DNA of 9,219 nucleotides, taken from the NCBI GenBank assembly GCA_934771675.1, contig CAKVMF010000030.1, positions 1 through 9,219 on the forward strand, read 5' to 3'. Made by a program: the position numbers and the translations under genes. How positions within the stretch are numbered: the stretch's first letter is position 1; the number at the start of each line of letters is the position of its first letter. This DNA comes from an uncultured Clostridia bacterium (GTDB taxonomy: Bacteria > Bacillota > Clostridia > Christensenellales > UBA1242). A model generated the notes under the pieces. It did not search any database, was not told the DNA's origin, and saw nothing but the letters and a program-made list of their open reading frames with translations. Shown here piece after piece: positions 1 through 6,482 of the stretch.

Positions 1-438
1 ATACCAGCCGGTGATTGCAATATAAACAAAGCAAGCAATTGTTGCCACAAAACTAACAATAAGTGTTGAAGTTAATGTGCCAAAAAAGTATGAAAAAGCA
101 AGTGTAGATTTTTTCACTGGACTAATCAAAAAGTCCTTTCTTGCCCCAGAAATTTTGTCGTTAACCATCAAAAGGTTTGAACAGAACGCAACCGTTATGC
201 AGCTGACAGCAAGAAGTGATGAAAACAACTCCCCACCAACAGTTCCGTTTATGAGTTTTTCAGAAACAACAAGTCCTTCAGGTAGTGCTGCAGCAAAAGA
301 ATCTCTATAAACTTTTGCCAAAAATGTTGCATACAAAATAAGCAAAATTATTGGTGTTATAAGCGATGTGAAAAACATACCTTTATCTTTAAAAAATATT
401 TTTATGTTTCGTTTTGTTAATGCCCCAAATGTTTTCAT
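1..438 (-). CDS. ABC-2 type transporter permease, N-terminal part (cut by window edge)
   Basis: The first 146 residues of an integral membrane permease that pairs with the ATPase encoded just before it to form an exporter. The start reads MKTFGALTKRNIKIFFKDKG, the cytoplasmic amphipathic lead-in typical of ABC-2 permeases (DrrB/YadH-like). It is followed by a hydrophobic segment near residues 22-42, an extracytoplasmic loop rich in small residues (about 45-68), and further membrane segments near 69-91 and 113-145. The short basic stretch SGARKDFLISPVKKS (about 98-111) between segments 2 and 3 is the usual cytoplasmic coupling loop, with the commonly seen 'R-K-D-x-L-x-S-P' pattern. The ATG overlaps the ATPase stop by 4 nt (ATGA), and an AAGGAGA ribosome binding site at 445-451 lies inside the ATPase gene, so the two are translationally coupled. 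The C-terminal half is outside the window. The substrate cannot be told; drugs, lipids or peptides are typical for the family. Confidence 0.9.
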   Translation of the reverse strand, partial: MKTFGALTKRNIKIFFKDKGMFFTSLITPIILLILYATFLAKVYRDSFAAALPEGLVVSEKLINGTVGGELFSSLLAVSCITVAFCSNLLMVNDKISGARKDFLISPVKKSTLAFSYFFGTLTSTLIVSFVATIACFVYIAITGWY

Positions 439-1346
439 AAGTTGTCTCCTTCAAGCTTTTTCCCAGTAACCGCCAAAAATACGTCGTCCATTTTCCCCTT
501 TTCAATTTCAAAGTCTTCAAAAACTTCGCTGTGCTTTAAAATCAAGTCACGAGCCTCGCTTGTATCTTTCACCGCAACAACAAAAGAGTCTTTTCTCTTT
601 TCAAATGGTATGCCCAGCTTTTTAACAATTTCTTCGCTAGTGTTGTAAATTTTGATAAAGTCTCCCGTCCACTTGTTTTTAAGTTCAATTGGTGTTCCTT
701 CGGCAACAATTTTGCCCGAATCCAAAATAACAACATAGTCAGCGTCAGCAGCTTCTTCCATGTAATGAGTTGTTAAAAACACGGTCATTTTTTGTTTTTT
801 TCTGAGCCCTTCAATAACATTCCAAAGCATTTTTCTTGTCTGCGGATCAAGCCCAGTTGTTGGCTCATCAAGAACCAAAATTTTAGGGTTATGCAAAAGA
901 GCTCTTGCAACATCAACTCTTCGTCTTTCCCCGCCAGAAAGTTTTGAAACTGTTCGGCTCATAATTTGCTCAAAATCCAAAAGGCGTGCAAGTTCTGCAA
1001 TTCTGTCATTTGCATCCTTACCATAAATTCCATACAAACTTGCCCTTGCAATCAAGTTGTCTTTAACGGTGAGCGAACCATCCAAAACTGACGACTGAAA
1101 AACAACGCCAATTTCTTTTGAAATTTCGCCAAACCCGTCATCAATATTTTTTCCGTCAACAAAAACTTCACCGCTGGTTTTTTGAAGCGACCCACACATA
1201 ATTGAGATTGTTGTGCTTTTTCCAGCACCATTAACTCCCAAAAATGCAAACAATTCACCCTGTCTAACTTCAAAAGAGAGATCATTTACGGCATGAACAT
1301 CTCCAAAATATTTGTTTAAGTTTTTAATCTGAATAATTTTTTCCAA
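435..1346 (-). CDS. ABC transporter ATP-binding protein (DrrA/CcmA-like exporter subunit)
   Basis: Cytoplasmic ATPase of an ABC-2 exporter, 303 aa from the chosen start. Numbered from that start, it has Walker A GVNGAGKST at 37-45, Q-loop Gln84, signature LSGGE at 136-140, Walker B ILVLDEP at 156-162, D-loop GLD at 165-167 and H-loop His194 (TTHYMEEA). All catalytic positions are intact. A C-terminal extension of about 80 residues is usual for the drug/lipid exporter class. I chose the TTG at 1346 because AAGGA sits 7 nt upstream (1354-1358), the protein then begins MEKIIQIKNLNKYFG as family members do, and a -10 TATAAT lies just upstream. The frame stays open up to an ATG at 1415, but that codon lies inside the terminator hairpin of the preceding gene. 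The stop overlaps the permease start by 4 nt. Family identity is very secure; substrate unknown. Confidence 0.95.
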   Translation of the reverse strand: MEKIIQIKNLNKYFGDVHAVNDLSFEVRQGELFAFLGVNGAGKSTTISIMCGSLQKTSGEVFVDGKNIDDGFGEISKEIGVVFQSSVLDGSLTVKDNLIARASLYGIYGKDANDRIAELARLLDFEQIMSRTVSKLSGGERRRVDVARALLHNPKILVLDEPTTGLDPQTRKMLWNVIEGLRKKQKMTVFLTTHYMEEAADADYVVILDSGKIVAEGTPIELKNKWTGDFIKIYNTSEEIVKKLGIPFEKRKDSFVVAVKDTSEARDLILKHSEVFEDFEIEKGKMDDVFLAVTGKKLEGDNL

Positions 1347-1364
1347 GTGCTTATCCTTCAATAA

Positions 1365-1370
1365 ATTATA
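1365..1370 (-). promoter_or_regulatory. Candidate -10 box for the ABC transporter operon
   Basis: A perfect TATAAT on the minus strand, about 18 nt before the TTG start and just after the terminator of the previous unit, which makes a promoter necessary here. No good -35 is visible at 16-18 nt spacing; the upstream sequence is a run of A and T only, and there is no TGn extension. The implied leader is only about 10-12 nt and begins near the AAGGA ribosome binding site. Confidence 0.45.
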
Positions 1371-1400
1371 TTTTTTATGGTTGATAATTATTATTTTTTT

Positions 1401-1424
1401 AAAAAATGCACCCAAAAAGGTGCA
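1401..1424 (-). terminator. Rho-independent terminator after the 175-aa coiled-coil gene
   Basis: On the minus strand the hairpin is TGCACC (1424-1419), a six-base loop, then GGTGCA (1412-1407), followed by six T (1406-1401). It lies 4 nt beyond the TAA of the 175-aa gene. It separates that unit from the ABC transporter operon and rules out the ATG at 1415 as a start for the ATPase. Confidence 0.85.
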
Positions 1425-1428
1425 AAAA

Positions 1429-1956
1429 TTATTTATTTTTACTTCTTGATGATTTTTTTGTTGTTTTCTTTTCCGTTTCAGCTAAAGAATTTTCTTCCAT
1501 CTGAACTTCTTTTGTTTCAGGCTCTTGAACTTCACTTTCTTCAACTTGTGATTTTGGAGCTTCTTCAACTTCAGGCTCTTCTTCAATCACAGTTTCTTTT
1601 TCAGCAAATCCAAGTTTGATTTTTGCCTTGGTTTCCTTTTCGGCAAGTGAATTTTCAAGTTTTTGTTTTTTCATCAAAAAAATGTTATGTTGACTTTCAA
1701 GTTTCATGTTCAAAAGCTCTTGCTTTTCTTGTTTTTTTGCAAGACGTTTTTGCTCTAATCTTTCCTTTTTTGCTTCAGCCTTTTTTGTTATATCTTCAAC
1801 CATAATGTCATATGATGATTTCACTTTTATGCCAAAGGTTTTTATCAAAAGTTTAACAACAAAGCAAACCAAATAAACTATTGCAATAAGCAAAACAATA
1901 ACAGCAATAACAATACCAATGATTGCAAACAAGTTAACAACCCATGTCCAGTCCAT
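1429..1956 (-). CDS. Membrane-anchored coiled-coil protein with Glu-rich tail, unknown function
   Basis: I do not recognise the family. The 175-aa protein has a very hydrophobic N-terminal segment (about residues 5-38, rich in Ile and Val) that should anchor it, with the rest probably cytoplasmic because basic residues follow the segment. Residues about 55-115 are Lys/Glu/Gln-rich with heptad-like spacing, a likely coiled coil. Residues 124-160 are acidic (repeated EEEPEVEE-type runs), and the last 14 residues are Lys/Ser-rich. The start ATG has a GGGGG ribosome binding site a few bases upstream and lies 8 nt after the 76-aa gene, so the two form an operon closed by the terminator at 1401-1424. 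The layout (anchor, coiled coil, acidic stretch) resembles that of the 330-aa protein at 6721-7713. A scaffolding role at the membrane or division site is only a guess. Confidence 0.85.
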   Translation of the reverse strand: MDWTWVVNLFAIIGIVIAVIVLLIAIVYLVCFVVKLLIKTFGIKVKSSYDIMVEDITKKAEAKKERLEQKRLAKKQEKQELLNMKLESQHNIFLMKKQKLENSLAEKETKAKIKLGFAEKETVIEEEPEVEEAPKSQVEESEVQEPETKEVQMEENSLAETEKKTTKKSSRSKNK

Positions 1957-1964
1957 AATTCCCC

Positions 1965-2195
1965 CTACATTTCCATCGCATTTTGATTTTCCAAAAAGCG
2001 TTTTTCTCTTTCACGTCTTTTTGCTTCAAGCTTTTCTTTTTGAAGTCTGCATTTTTCATTTTGAATAGCACAAGCCTTTGTTGCTTCTTCAATCATACGC
2101 CTAAGTTTTTGTTCAACAGGGCTGTTGTAAATAATTTGCTCTTCATATTCATTGTTTTTACGAATGATATAATCTGCATCATAAAGTTGTTTCAT
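1965..2195 (-). CDS. Small charged helical protein, unknown function (76 aa)
   Basis: First gene of a two-gene unit. The protein is soluble with no membrane segment. Its N-terminal third (MKQLYDADYIIRKNNEYEEQ) is mixed, and the rest is strongly helical and charged, with a Lys/Glu/Arg run near residues 50-70 (KEKLEAKRREREKRF) that looks like a coiled coil. Two Cys lie near residues 42 and 49. The frame is open up to an ATG at 2225, but that codon overlaps the -10 box. The ATG at 2195 has a GGAGGTG site at 2204-2210 with ideal spacing and is chosen. The gene ends 8 nt before the membrane-anchored coiled-coil gene, so the two products may interact through their helices (inference). Confidence 0.85.
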   Translation of the reverse strand: MKQLYDADYIIRKNNEYEEQIIYNSPVEQKLRRMIEEATKACAIQNEKCRLQKEKLEAKRREREKRFLENQNAMEM

Positions 2196-2203
2196 AAACA
2201 AAG

Positions 2204-2210
2204 CACCTCC
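2204..2210 (-). promoter_or_regulatory. Strong ribosome binding site that fixes the 76-aa gene start
   Basis: GGAGGTG on the minus strand, 8 nt before the ATG at 2195. It is the closest match to the consensus in the window and decides the start, because the alternative ATG at 2225 is upstream of it and within the promoter. Confidence 0.85.
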
Positions 2211-2223
2211 ATGTAACAATCTC

Positions 2224-2252
2224 ATTATATCAAACCGCTAATTTATCTTCAA
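2224..2252 (-). promoter_or_regulatory. Sigma-A type promoter for the two small coiled-coil genes
   Basis: On the minus strand, -35 TTGAAG (2252-2247) is followed by a 17-nt spacer and a perfect -10 TATAAT (2229-2224). Transcription should start near 2217, giving a leader of about 20 nt that carries the GGAGGTG site. No terminator is visible between the upstream gene end (2277) and this promoter, so some read-through from the operon above is possible. Confidence 0.75.
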
Positions 2253-2276
2253 ATAATTTCAAGCAAATTCAGCATT

Positions 2277-2801
2277 TTAGCCGTAAAATTTGTTCATTTG
2301 CTCCAAAACTTTTTTTACAATTTCATCATCAGAAAGTCCAGTTATATCAACCGAAATATCCGCGCAATCCTTTTCAATCAAATTTTCACGCTCAACAAGG
2401 ATTGATTTGTCCATTTTGAAAAATTCAGCTTCGCTTTTGTTTGAAAACTTTTTGCTTTTAAGTTCAAAAAATTCGGTTTCGGCATCTTTGTGCAAAAACA
2501 CAACAAAGTTGAAAAGTTTAATCTTATAAAACAAGTCATAACAATTGTCAGCAAAGGAAATGTCTGCAACAAATGCTGCGTTTTTAAAGTCAAGTTCCAT
2601 CTTTAATATTGATCTAAAGTTTTTCAAAACATATTCTTTTCCTTGCTGGTCATAAATATCGCCGAGAGTTCGTGGCATATTGTCAAAATCAAATAATTCT
2701 TTTTGGTCAAAAACACGAAGAGAAAAAACTTCTGCAATGCGTCTTGCAAGTCTTTTTGTCAAGTCATAATCGTAACTCACCAAAAACAAATTTTCTTTCA
2801 T
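2277..2801 (-). CDS. Degenerate shikimate-kinase-like protein (probable pseudokinase)
   Basis: A 174-aa protein that aligns by eye along its whole length with shikimate kinase (AroK), a P-loop enzyme of about 170 aa. Matching blocks are the first strand (NLFLV), the segment DQKELFDFDNMPRTLGDIYD (32-51; the enzyme has D-x-D-x-x-I then a helix ending in F-x-x-x-G), GKEYVLKNFRSIL (54-66), and the C-terminal R-x-x-L-Y-like region (RENLIEKDCADISVD, 138-152) ending in GLSDDEIVKKVLEQM. The catalytic parts are missing. The P-loop slot (9-17, SYDYDLTKR) lacks every glycine and the lysine, the second Asp of the DxD pair is Lys, and the TGGG slot reads VADIS. It is therefore unlikely to phosphorylate shikimate. 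I chose the ATG at 2801, which overlaps the previous stop (TGATG) and has AAAGGTG 8 nt upstream, over the TTG one codon earlier. It is the last gene of a three-gene unit; the role is unknown. Confidence 0.7.
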   Translation of the reverse strand: MKENLFLVSYDYDLTKRLARRIAEVFSLRVFDQKELFDFDNMPRTLGDIYDQQGKEYVLKNFRSILKMELDFKNAAFVADISFADNCYDLFYKIKLFNFVVFLHKDAETEFFELKSKKFSNKSEAEFFKMDKSILVERENLIEKDCADISVDITGLSDDEIVKKVLEQMNKFYG

Positions 2802-3121
2802 CAATCATTCACCTTTCTTAAAATTTCATCGACTTGGTCATCAAACTTGTTTTTGTCAATTTTGTTAAAAATCATTTCAAGTTCGCTGCCAAGAGATTTT
2901 TCTTCATCTGAGAGTTTAACAACTTTCTTTTTACCAGTCAATACTTCTCCGTCAAAAGATTCATAAATTTCATCACCAAAAGCATCAAACAAGCATTTTT
3001 CAGCAGCAAAAGTTTTGTCACTAACACCCAGCTTTTTTAAATCTTTTGTTGTAACCTTGCATTTTTTTATTTCAGCATAATATTCTTTTTCATACTCTGT
3101 TAAATTGATTTCGTTTTTCAT
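2801..3121 (-). CDS. Small acidic/basic helical protein, unknown function (106 aa)
   Basis: I do not recognise this protein. It is soluble, mostly helical, with alternating Lys and Glu/Asp clusters. It has no signal peptide or membrane segment. The N-terminal block contains TTKDLKKLGVSDKTF (24-38), which could be a small helical turn unit. A middle block FGDEIYESFDGEVLTGKKKVVKLSDEEK (48-75) carries the most distinctive residues, and two Cys lie at 21 and 43. The start ATG follows a doubled AGGTGA motif (an AAGGTG site 4-5 nt upstream). Its TGA overlaps the ATG of the shikimate-kinase-like gene by one base, so the two are tightly coupled and probably made in similar amounts. It sits 41 nt after the 311-aa gene. 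Confidence 0.8.
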   Translation of the reverse strand: MKNEINLTEYEKEYYAEIKKCKVTTKDLKKLGVSDKTFAAEKCLFDAFGDEIYESFDGEVLTGKKKVVKLSDEEKSLGSELEMIFNKIDKNKFDDQVDEILRKVND

Positions 3122-3138
3122 TATTCACCTTCACCTAT

Positions 3139-3160
3139 CATTGACAAATAATTTTCAATG
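3139..3160. other. Short inverted repeat in the intergenic gap of the unknown operon
   Basis: CATTGA and TCAATG arms (3139-3144 and 3155-3160) with a 10-nt AT-rich loop, between the 311-aa gene stop and the ribosome binding site of the 106-aa gene. There is no T-tract, so it is not a normal terminator. It could stabilise or process the transcript, or be chance in AT-rich sequence. Confidence 0.35.
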
Positions 3161-3162
3161 CT

Positions 3163-4098
3163 TTAATTTTCGTCAGAGTCCGCTGCTTTATTGCCGTTAT
3201 TTTCAATTTTTTCAGCATCAATTGAATCCAATCTTTTTTTCACTGAAACAGGAATAAGTTCACTATTTTCATTGCATTCAAGTTTTGAAATTTTGTCACC
3301 CAAACTTGGGTAATTTTTCAAAAGCATATGTTTTTCAATAACCGCATAAAGGTTCTGAACCCCAGCAACATAGCTGTCTGCATCTCTTGGAACTTCTTTT
3401 TTCAATGAAAGCAAATCACCGAGTTTTTCATTGATTTCACTCATGCTACATTTTTCCAAATTTTCAATAACAAAAATTGCTATTTCATGCAAGATTTTCT
3501 TTTTTAACCCAACGTTTAAAAGCATAATATAATCAAGTGTAGACAAGCATTTTGAATCTAATTTCATGAGATTTTCAAGTTGATTTTCATCAATAGCCAA
3601 AAATGCTTCATGGTTTCTTGAATCGCTCAAATTTAACTTTGAACCCTCCATAACCCAAACATTTCCATCAAACAAAACGTTTCTTTCATCACCTGAAAGT
3701 CCGCAATTGAGATTGATTGAATTTTCATTTGCATCTTGAGCTTCTTTGAGAATTTTTTCAATTTCTCCCTTGTTTGGTTCTTGCGTGTAGACCCCTTCAC
3801 TATTAAAAATGACATCAGCAAAAGCAAGACGCTTTTCATTTCTATTTTTGATAACAAGCAATCTATCTCTTAATGCAAGCGAAGAAATAAGCTCCGCTTC
3901 AACTTTTTTAAAGTCTTTTGAAAAGGCATATATATCTTCAACCTGTTTTGCATTCCTTATACTCTCATCAATTTGGCTTAATTTTTTTGCCAGTTTTTCA
4001 CAGGTTTTTGTCACACGAAAAAGAGGTTTTTCAATGTCTTTCAAAACCATTTTCATCATACATTTTTGATTAACCAAAACTTGATTTTCTTTTTCCAT
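3163..4098 (-). CDS. Hypothetical helical cytoplasmic protein, 311 aa, unknown function
   Basis: I do not recognise the family. There is no signal peptide, membrane segment or nucleotide-binding motif. Residues about 1-90 are helical and Lys/Glu-rich (IEKPLFRVTKTCEKLAKKLSQ and onward), a likely coiled coil or helical bundle. Residues 95-165 look like a compact region with strands (DVIFNSEGVYTQ, RNVLFDGNVWVMEGSKLNL). Residues 166-275 are helical again, with a hydrophobic patch (YIMLLNVGLKKKILHEIAIFVIENL, 190-214). The tail after 275 is acidic and disordered. I chose the ATG at 4098, which has AAAGGGG at 4104-4110 with 5-nt spacing. The TTG at 4119 in the same frame lies in the -10 box. It is the first gene of a three-gene unit with its own promoter, whose other members are a 106-aa unknown and a dead shikimate-kinase-like protein. 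Confidence 0.85.
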   Translation of the reverse strand: MEKENQVLVNQKCMMKMVLKDIEKPLFRVTKTCEKLAKKLSQIDESIRNAKQVEDIYAFSKDFKKVEAELISSLALRDRLLVIKNRNEKRLAFADVIFNSEGVYTQEPNKGEIEKILKEAQDANENSINLNCGLSGDERNVLFDGNVWVMEGSKLNLSDSRNHEAFLAIDENQLENLMKLDSKCLSTLDYIMLLNVGLKKKILHEIAIFVIENLEKCSMSEINEKLGDLLSLKKEVPRDADSYVAGVQNLYAVIEKHMLLKNYPSLGDKISKLECNENSELIPVSVKKRLDSIDAEKIENNGNKAADSDEN

Positions 4099-4118
4099 TT
4101 CAACCCCTTTATTATTCA

Positions 4119-4147
4119 AGAATAATAAAATAAATAAATTTTGTCAA
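4119..4147 (-). promoter_or_regulatory. Sigma-A type promoter of the three-gene unknown operon
   Basis: On the minus strand, a perfect -35 TTGACA (4147-4142), a 17-nt AT-only spacer and -10 TATTCT (4124-4119). The start point should be near 4112, giving a short leader with the AAAGGGG site. The TGA in the middle of the -35 box is the stop codon of the upstream metallo-beta-lactamase-fold gene, so promoter and upstream gene end are the same bases. Confidence 0.75.
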
Positions 4148-5442
4148 TCAATGAAAATTTGTTTTTGTGACTTTTTGCCACGAATATTAAAAACAACAAA
4201 CGAAAGTGAAACAAAAATAATGGGCCCTAAAACATACCACGAAATGTTAAACTTTGTGTTTATATCAAATTTTTCAAGTTTGTATTTAAGCTCACCATCA
4301 ACCGTCCCAAAGGTTATTGTCCCAGACTTGTCAGTTCGGAGCAAATAATCGCTCTCATTTCTTGGATTTTTTGCAACCCTTAAAAGCATACTTTCTGCAG
4401 GGTGACCATATGTGTTAAACTCTCCCACTGAAATCACTGTAAATCTTGGTAAAATAAGGCTGATTAACTGATCGCTTGAACTATATGCACTGCCGTGATG
4501 ACCAGCAATATAAACCGAAACGCCAGTAAGGTCTTGTTTCTGACTTTCTGAAAGAGAATTTAAAAAGTCAAGCTCTTCATAATGTTTTTTTGTTTTTGAA
4601 CCAGAAGAACAAGGTGCATCACCTGAAAAGAAAAATTTTTCTTCGCCAATTTTAACCAAAAATATCGCCGAACATCCGTTTGAGTCCGACGCACCATAGC
4701 CAACGGTTGCGTAACCATAAGTGTTTGAATTATTTTCAAGCATGCCATAGTCTGCATTTTGTTTTGGAAAGAAAAATTCAATTGAATAGCCGTCGCCATC
4801 AATTTTTAAGCCATCGTAAAACACGGTTACTTTGCATTGACAAGCAGAGCCATCAAGTATATAAGTTTCGTCATAGATTTTTGTTATAAATTTTTTGTAA
4901 ATCGAGCTTGTTATTCTTGAAATTTTAGGCGTATTTGACATTGAGCAAATACTTTCATAAACGCCTTTAAGGTCTTCATCGTCATACACTTCAAAACTAT
5001 CAGCACTAGCACCGGTTCCAGCAATTTGAAAAGGTCTAAACACGTTTTTTACTTCAAATAAATCCAAAAGGTAATTAAACCCTCCAATATGGTCGGAGTC
5101 CGCATGAGTTGCAATCAAATAATCAATTTGACCTATGCCTTTTTCGGCTAAAACATCACCAATCTTTTCGCCATAAATTTCATTTCCGGCATCGATAAGT
5201 GCGGTTTTTCCATCCGGAAATTCAATAAGAGTGGAATTGCCCTGCCCAACATCAATATAAGTCACCTTGTAAGACGAGTTGAAACCTTCCCCGCTAATTT
5301 GATTTTTGCCCAAAGCATTGGCTAGTCCAAGGAAACTTTCAATGCTAGACGCAAAGAAAAATGATAGTCCAAGCAATAACAACATCACAAAAACTATCAC
5401 ATATCTAACATAATTTTCCTTGAAATAATCTTTTGTTCTCAT
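4144..5442 (-). CDS. Membrane-anchored ComEC-type metallo-beta-lactamase-fold hydrolase
   Basis: 432 aa with a metallo-beta-lactamase fold of the type found at the C-terminus of the competence protein ComEC/Rec2. Motifs seen: the first strand with DVGQGNSTLIEFPDGKTALIDAG (64-86), the metal-binding THADSDHIGG (112-121, HxDxDH), SGDA (273-276), AGHHGS (313-318) and GHP (346-348). The metal-binding set therefore looks intact. An N-terminal membrane segment (about 13-32) after a short basic head should place the domain outside the cell. A second hydrophobic segment (about 401-420) followed by RGKKSQK suggests the C-terminus returns to the cytoplasm. It lacks the channel domain of true ComEC. Standalone family members may be nucleases or phosphodiesterases; the substrate here is unknown. 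The ATG lies 5 nt after the patatin gene stop with no clear ribosome binding site, so translation is probably coupled to that gene. Confidence 0.85.
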   Translation of the reverse strand: MRTKDYFKENYVRYVIVFVMLLLLGLSFFFASSIESFLGLANALGKNQISGEGFNSSYKVTYIDVGQGNSTLIEFPDGKTALIDAGNEIYGEKIGDVLAEKGIGQIDYLIATHADSDHIGGFNYLLDLFEVKNVFRPFQIAGTGASADSFEVYDDEDLKGVYESICSMSNTPKISRITSSIYKKFITKIYDETYILDGSACQCKVTVFYDGLKIDGDGYSIEFFFPKQNADYGMLENNSNTYGYATVGYGASDSNGCSAIFLVKIGEEKFFFSGDAPCSSGSKTKKHYEELDFLNSLSESQKQDLTGVSVYIAGHHGSAYSSSDQLISLILPRFTVISVGEFNTYGHPAESMLLRVAKNPRNESDYLLRTDKSGTITFGTVDGELKYKLEKFDINTKFNISWYVLGPIIFVSLSFVVFNIRGKKSQKQIFID

Positions 5443-5447
5443 AAATT

Positions 5448-6311
5448 TTAGTTGTCTTTGTTAAAATATTTTCCTATTTTTTTTGGATTGAGCCCGAGCA
5501 TTTTTTGAATTTTATCCTTGTTTGCCATAACCGTGTCATATCCAATTTGTATCATCTGATCAACACCATCAAATTTGAGTGGCGAAAAGGTTTCAAGTGC
5601 TGGTTCAAAAACCATATCTGCACACTGCATTGCATTGTCAACCTTGGCTTGCATCATAATTCCGATCGTCGATGAAAGCACACTTATTGTTGAAAGCGAA
5701 TGCGTGCCCGTTCCCCTTAAATGATTGACATCAACAGCAAACACAACGTTTGCCCCCATATTTTTAACAACATCAGCTGGAACGTTATTTCGAAGTCCGC
5801 CATCAACAAGGTGCATATTTTCATAAACCACCGGTGAAAAAATTCCAGGGACTGCGCAGCTTCCTGATATAACTTTTGAAACATTTCCATAATCAAAGTC
5901 AACTTCTTTTCCTGTTTTAAGATCTGTGCAAACAACACTTAACGGAATTTTCATTTCAGAAAAAACTGTAAGATCCCCAAATGCAGCATTCAAAAGATCT
6001 TCAAGCCTTTCAGTTTTTGCAGGTTTCAAAAAAGGGATAAAGTTTTTGGTTATATCTTTTCTTTTTAAACTTTTTGCAAGAGCTTCAATTTCTGAGGCAC
6101 TTTTTCCAAACGCATAAAGTCCACCAACAACACTTCCAGCACTTGTTCCAGCGATATAATCAAACTTAACGCCGAGTTCTTCAAAAGCTTTGAGTGCGCC
6201 AATGTGACCAATACCCCTTGCACCGCCACCACCAAGAGCCAAACCAATCTTAACTTTTTTGTTTACTTGAATTTGATCATTAACATTTTTCTTTCTTAAA
6301 ATATTAAACAC
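5448..6311 (-). CDS. Patatin-like phospholipase (RssA/NTE-type)
   Basis: 287 aa, normal for bacterial single-domain patatin-like proteins, which are serine acyl hydrolases acting on lipid esters with a Ser-Asp dyad. All signatures are intact: the oxyanion-hole loop GGGGARG at 27-33 (preceded by KIGLALG), the nucleophile motif GTSAG at 55-59 with Ser57, and the DGG motif at 170-172 with Asp170. SCAVPGIFSPV (151-161) is the usual conserved block before the Asp. There is no signal peptide or membrane segment, so it should act in the cytoplasm or at the inner membrane face. The start is GTG at 6311, with AAGG 6 nt upstream in a GGGAAGG stretch and a promoter at 6342-6370. It is the first gene of a two-gene unit with the membrane-anchored metallo-beta-lactamase-fold protein 5 nt downstream. 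The lipid substrate cannot be told from sequence. Confidence 0.93.
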   Translation of the reverse strand: MFNILRKKNVNDQIQVNKKVKIGLALGGGGARGIGHIGALKAFEELGVKFDYIAGTSAGSVVGGLYAFGKSASEIEALAKSLKRKDITKNFIPFLKPAKTERLEDLLNAAFGDLTVFSEMKIPLSVVCTDLKTGKEVDFDYGNVSKVISGSCAVPGIFSPVVYENMHLVDGGLRNNVPADVVKNMGANVVFAVDVNHLRGTGTHSLSTISVLSSTIGIMMQAKVDNAMQCADMVFEPALETFSPLKFDGVDQMIQIGYDTVMANKDKIQKMLGLNPKKIGKYFNKDN

Positions 6312-6341
6312 AATTAGCCTTCCCTTTTATTTTACAACAAA

Positions 6342-6370
6342 ATGATAACATTTATTTCAAAAATAGTAAA
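6342..6370 (-). promoter_or_regulatory. Extended -10 promoter for the patatin operon
   Basis: On the minus strand, -35 TTTACT (6370-6365), a 17-nt spacer and -10 TATCAT (6347-6342) preceded by TGT (6350-6348), the extended -10 motif. The start point should be near 6335, giving a leader of about 24 nt. The strong terminator at 6664-6700 isolates this unit from the gene above, so a promoter is required in this gap and this is the best candidate in it. Confidence 0.6.
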
Positions 6371-6482
6371 ACAAATTGCCATGCGAAATTGCATATAAAA
6401 TATCAAGTTTATATTATGCTTGCAGAAAAACATATTAAATCGCAATCACGTAAACCCAAAGTATAATAAAAACACAAACCAG

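Noticed and set aside
77..310. Plus-strand 77-aa open frame at the window start
   Set aside because: It is antisense to the ABC permease, whose minus-strand frame has clear membrane segments and is coupled to the ATPase.
3141..3169. Plus-strand TTGACA with a weak TAATTT 17 nt downstream, a possible antisense promoter
   Set aside because: The -10 matches only three of six positions, and the TTGACA overlaps a short inverted repeat that explains it equally well.
6391..6419. AT-rich imperfect hairpin (GCATATAAA with TTTATATTATGC) as a terminator or small RNA
   Set aside because: It has no T-tract and a bulged A/T stem, so it cannot be told apart from chance.
6462..6467. Plus-strand TATAAT just before the hairpin element, a possible promoter for a structured RNA
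   Set aside because: No acceptable -35 lies at 16-18 nt spacing and no TGn extension is present. AT-rich DNA yields such hexamers often.
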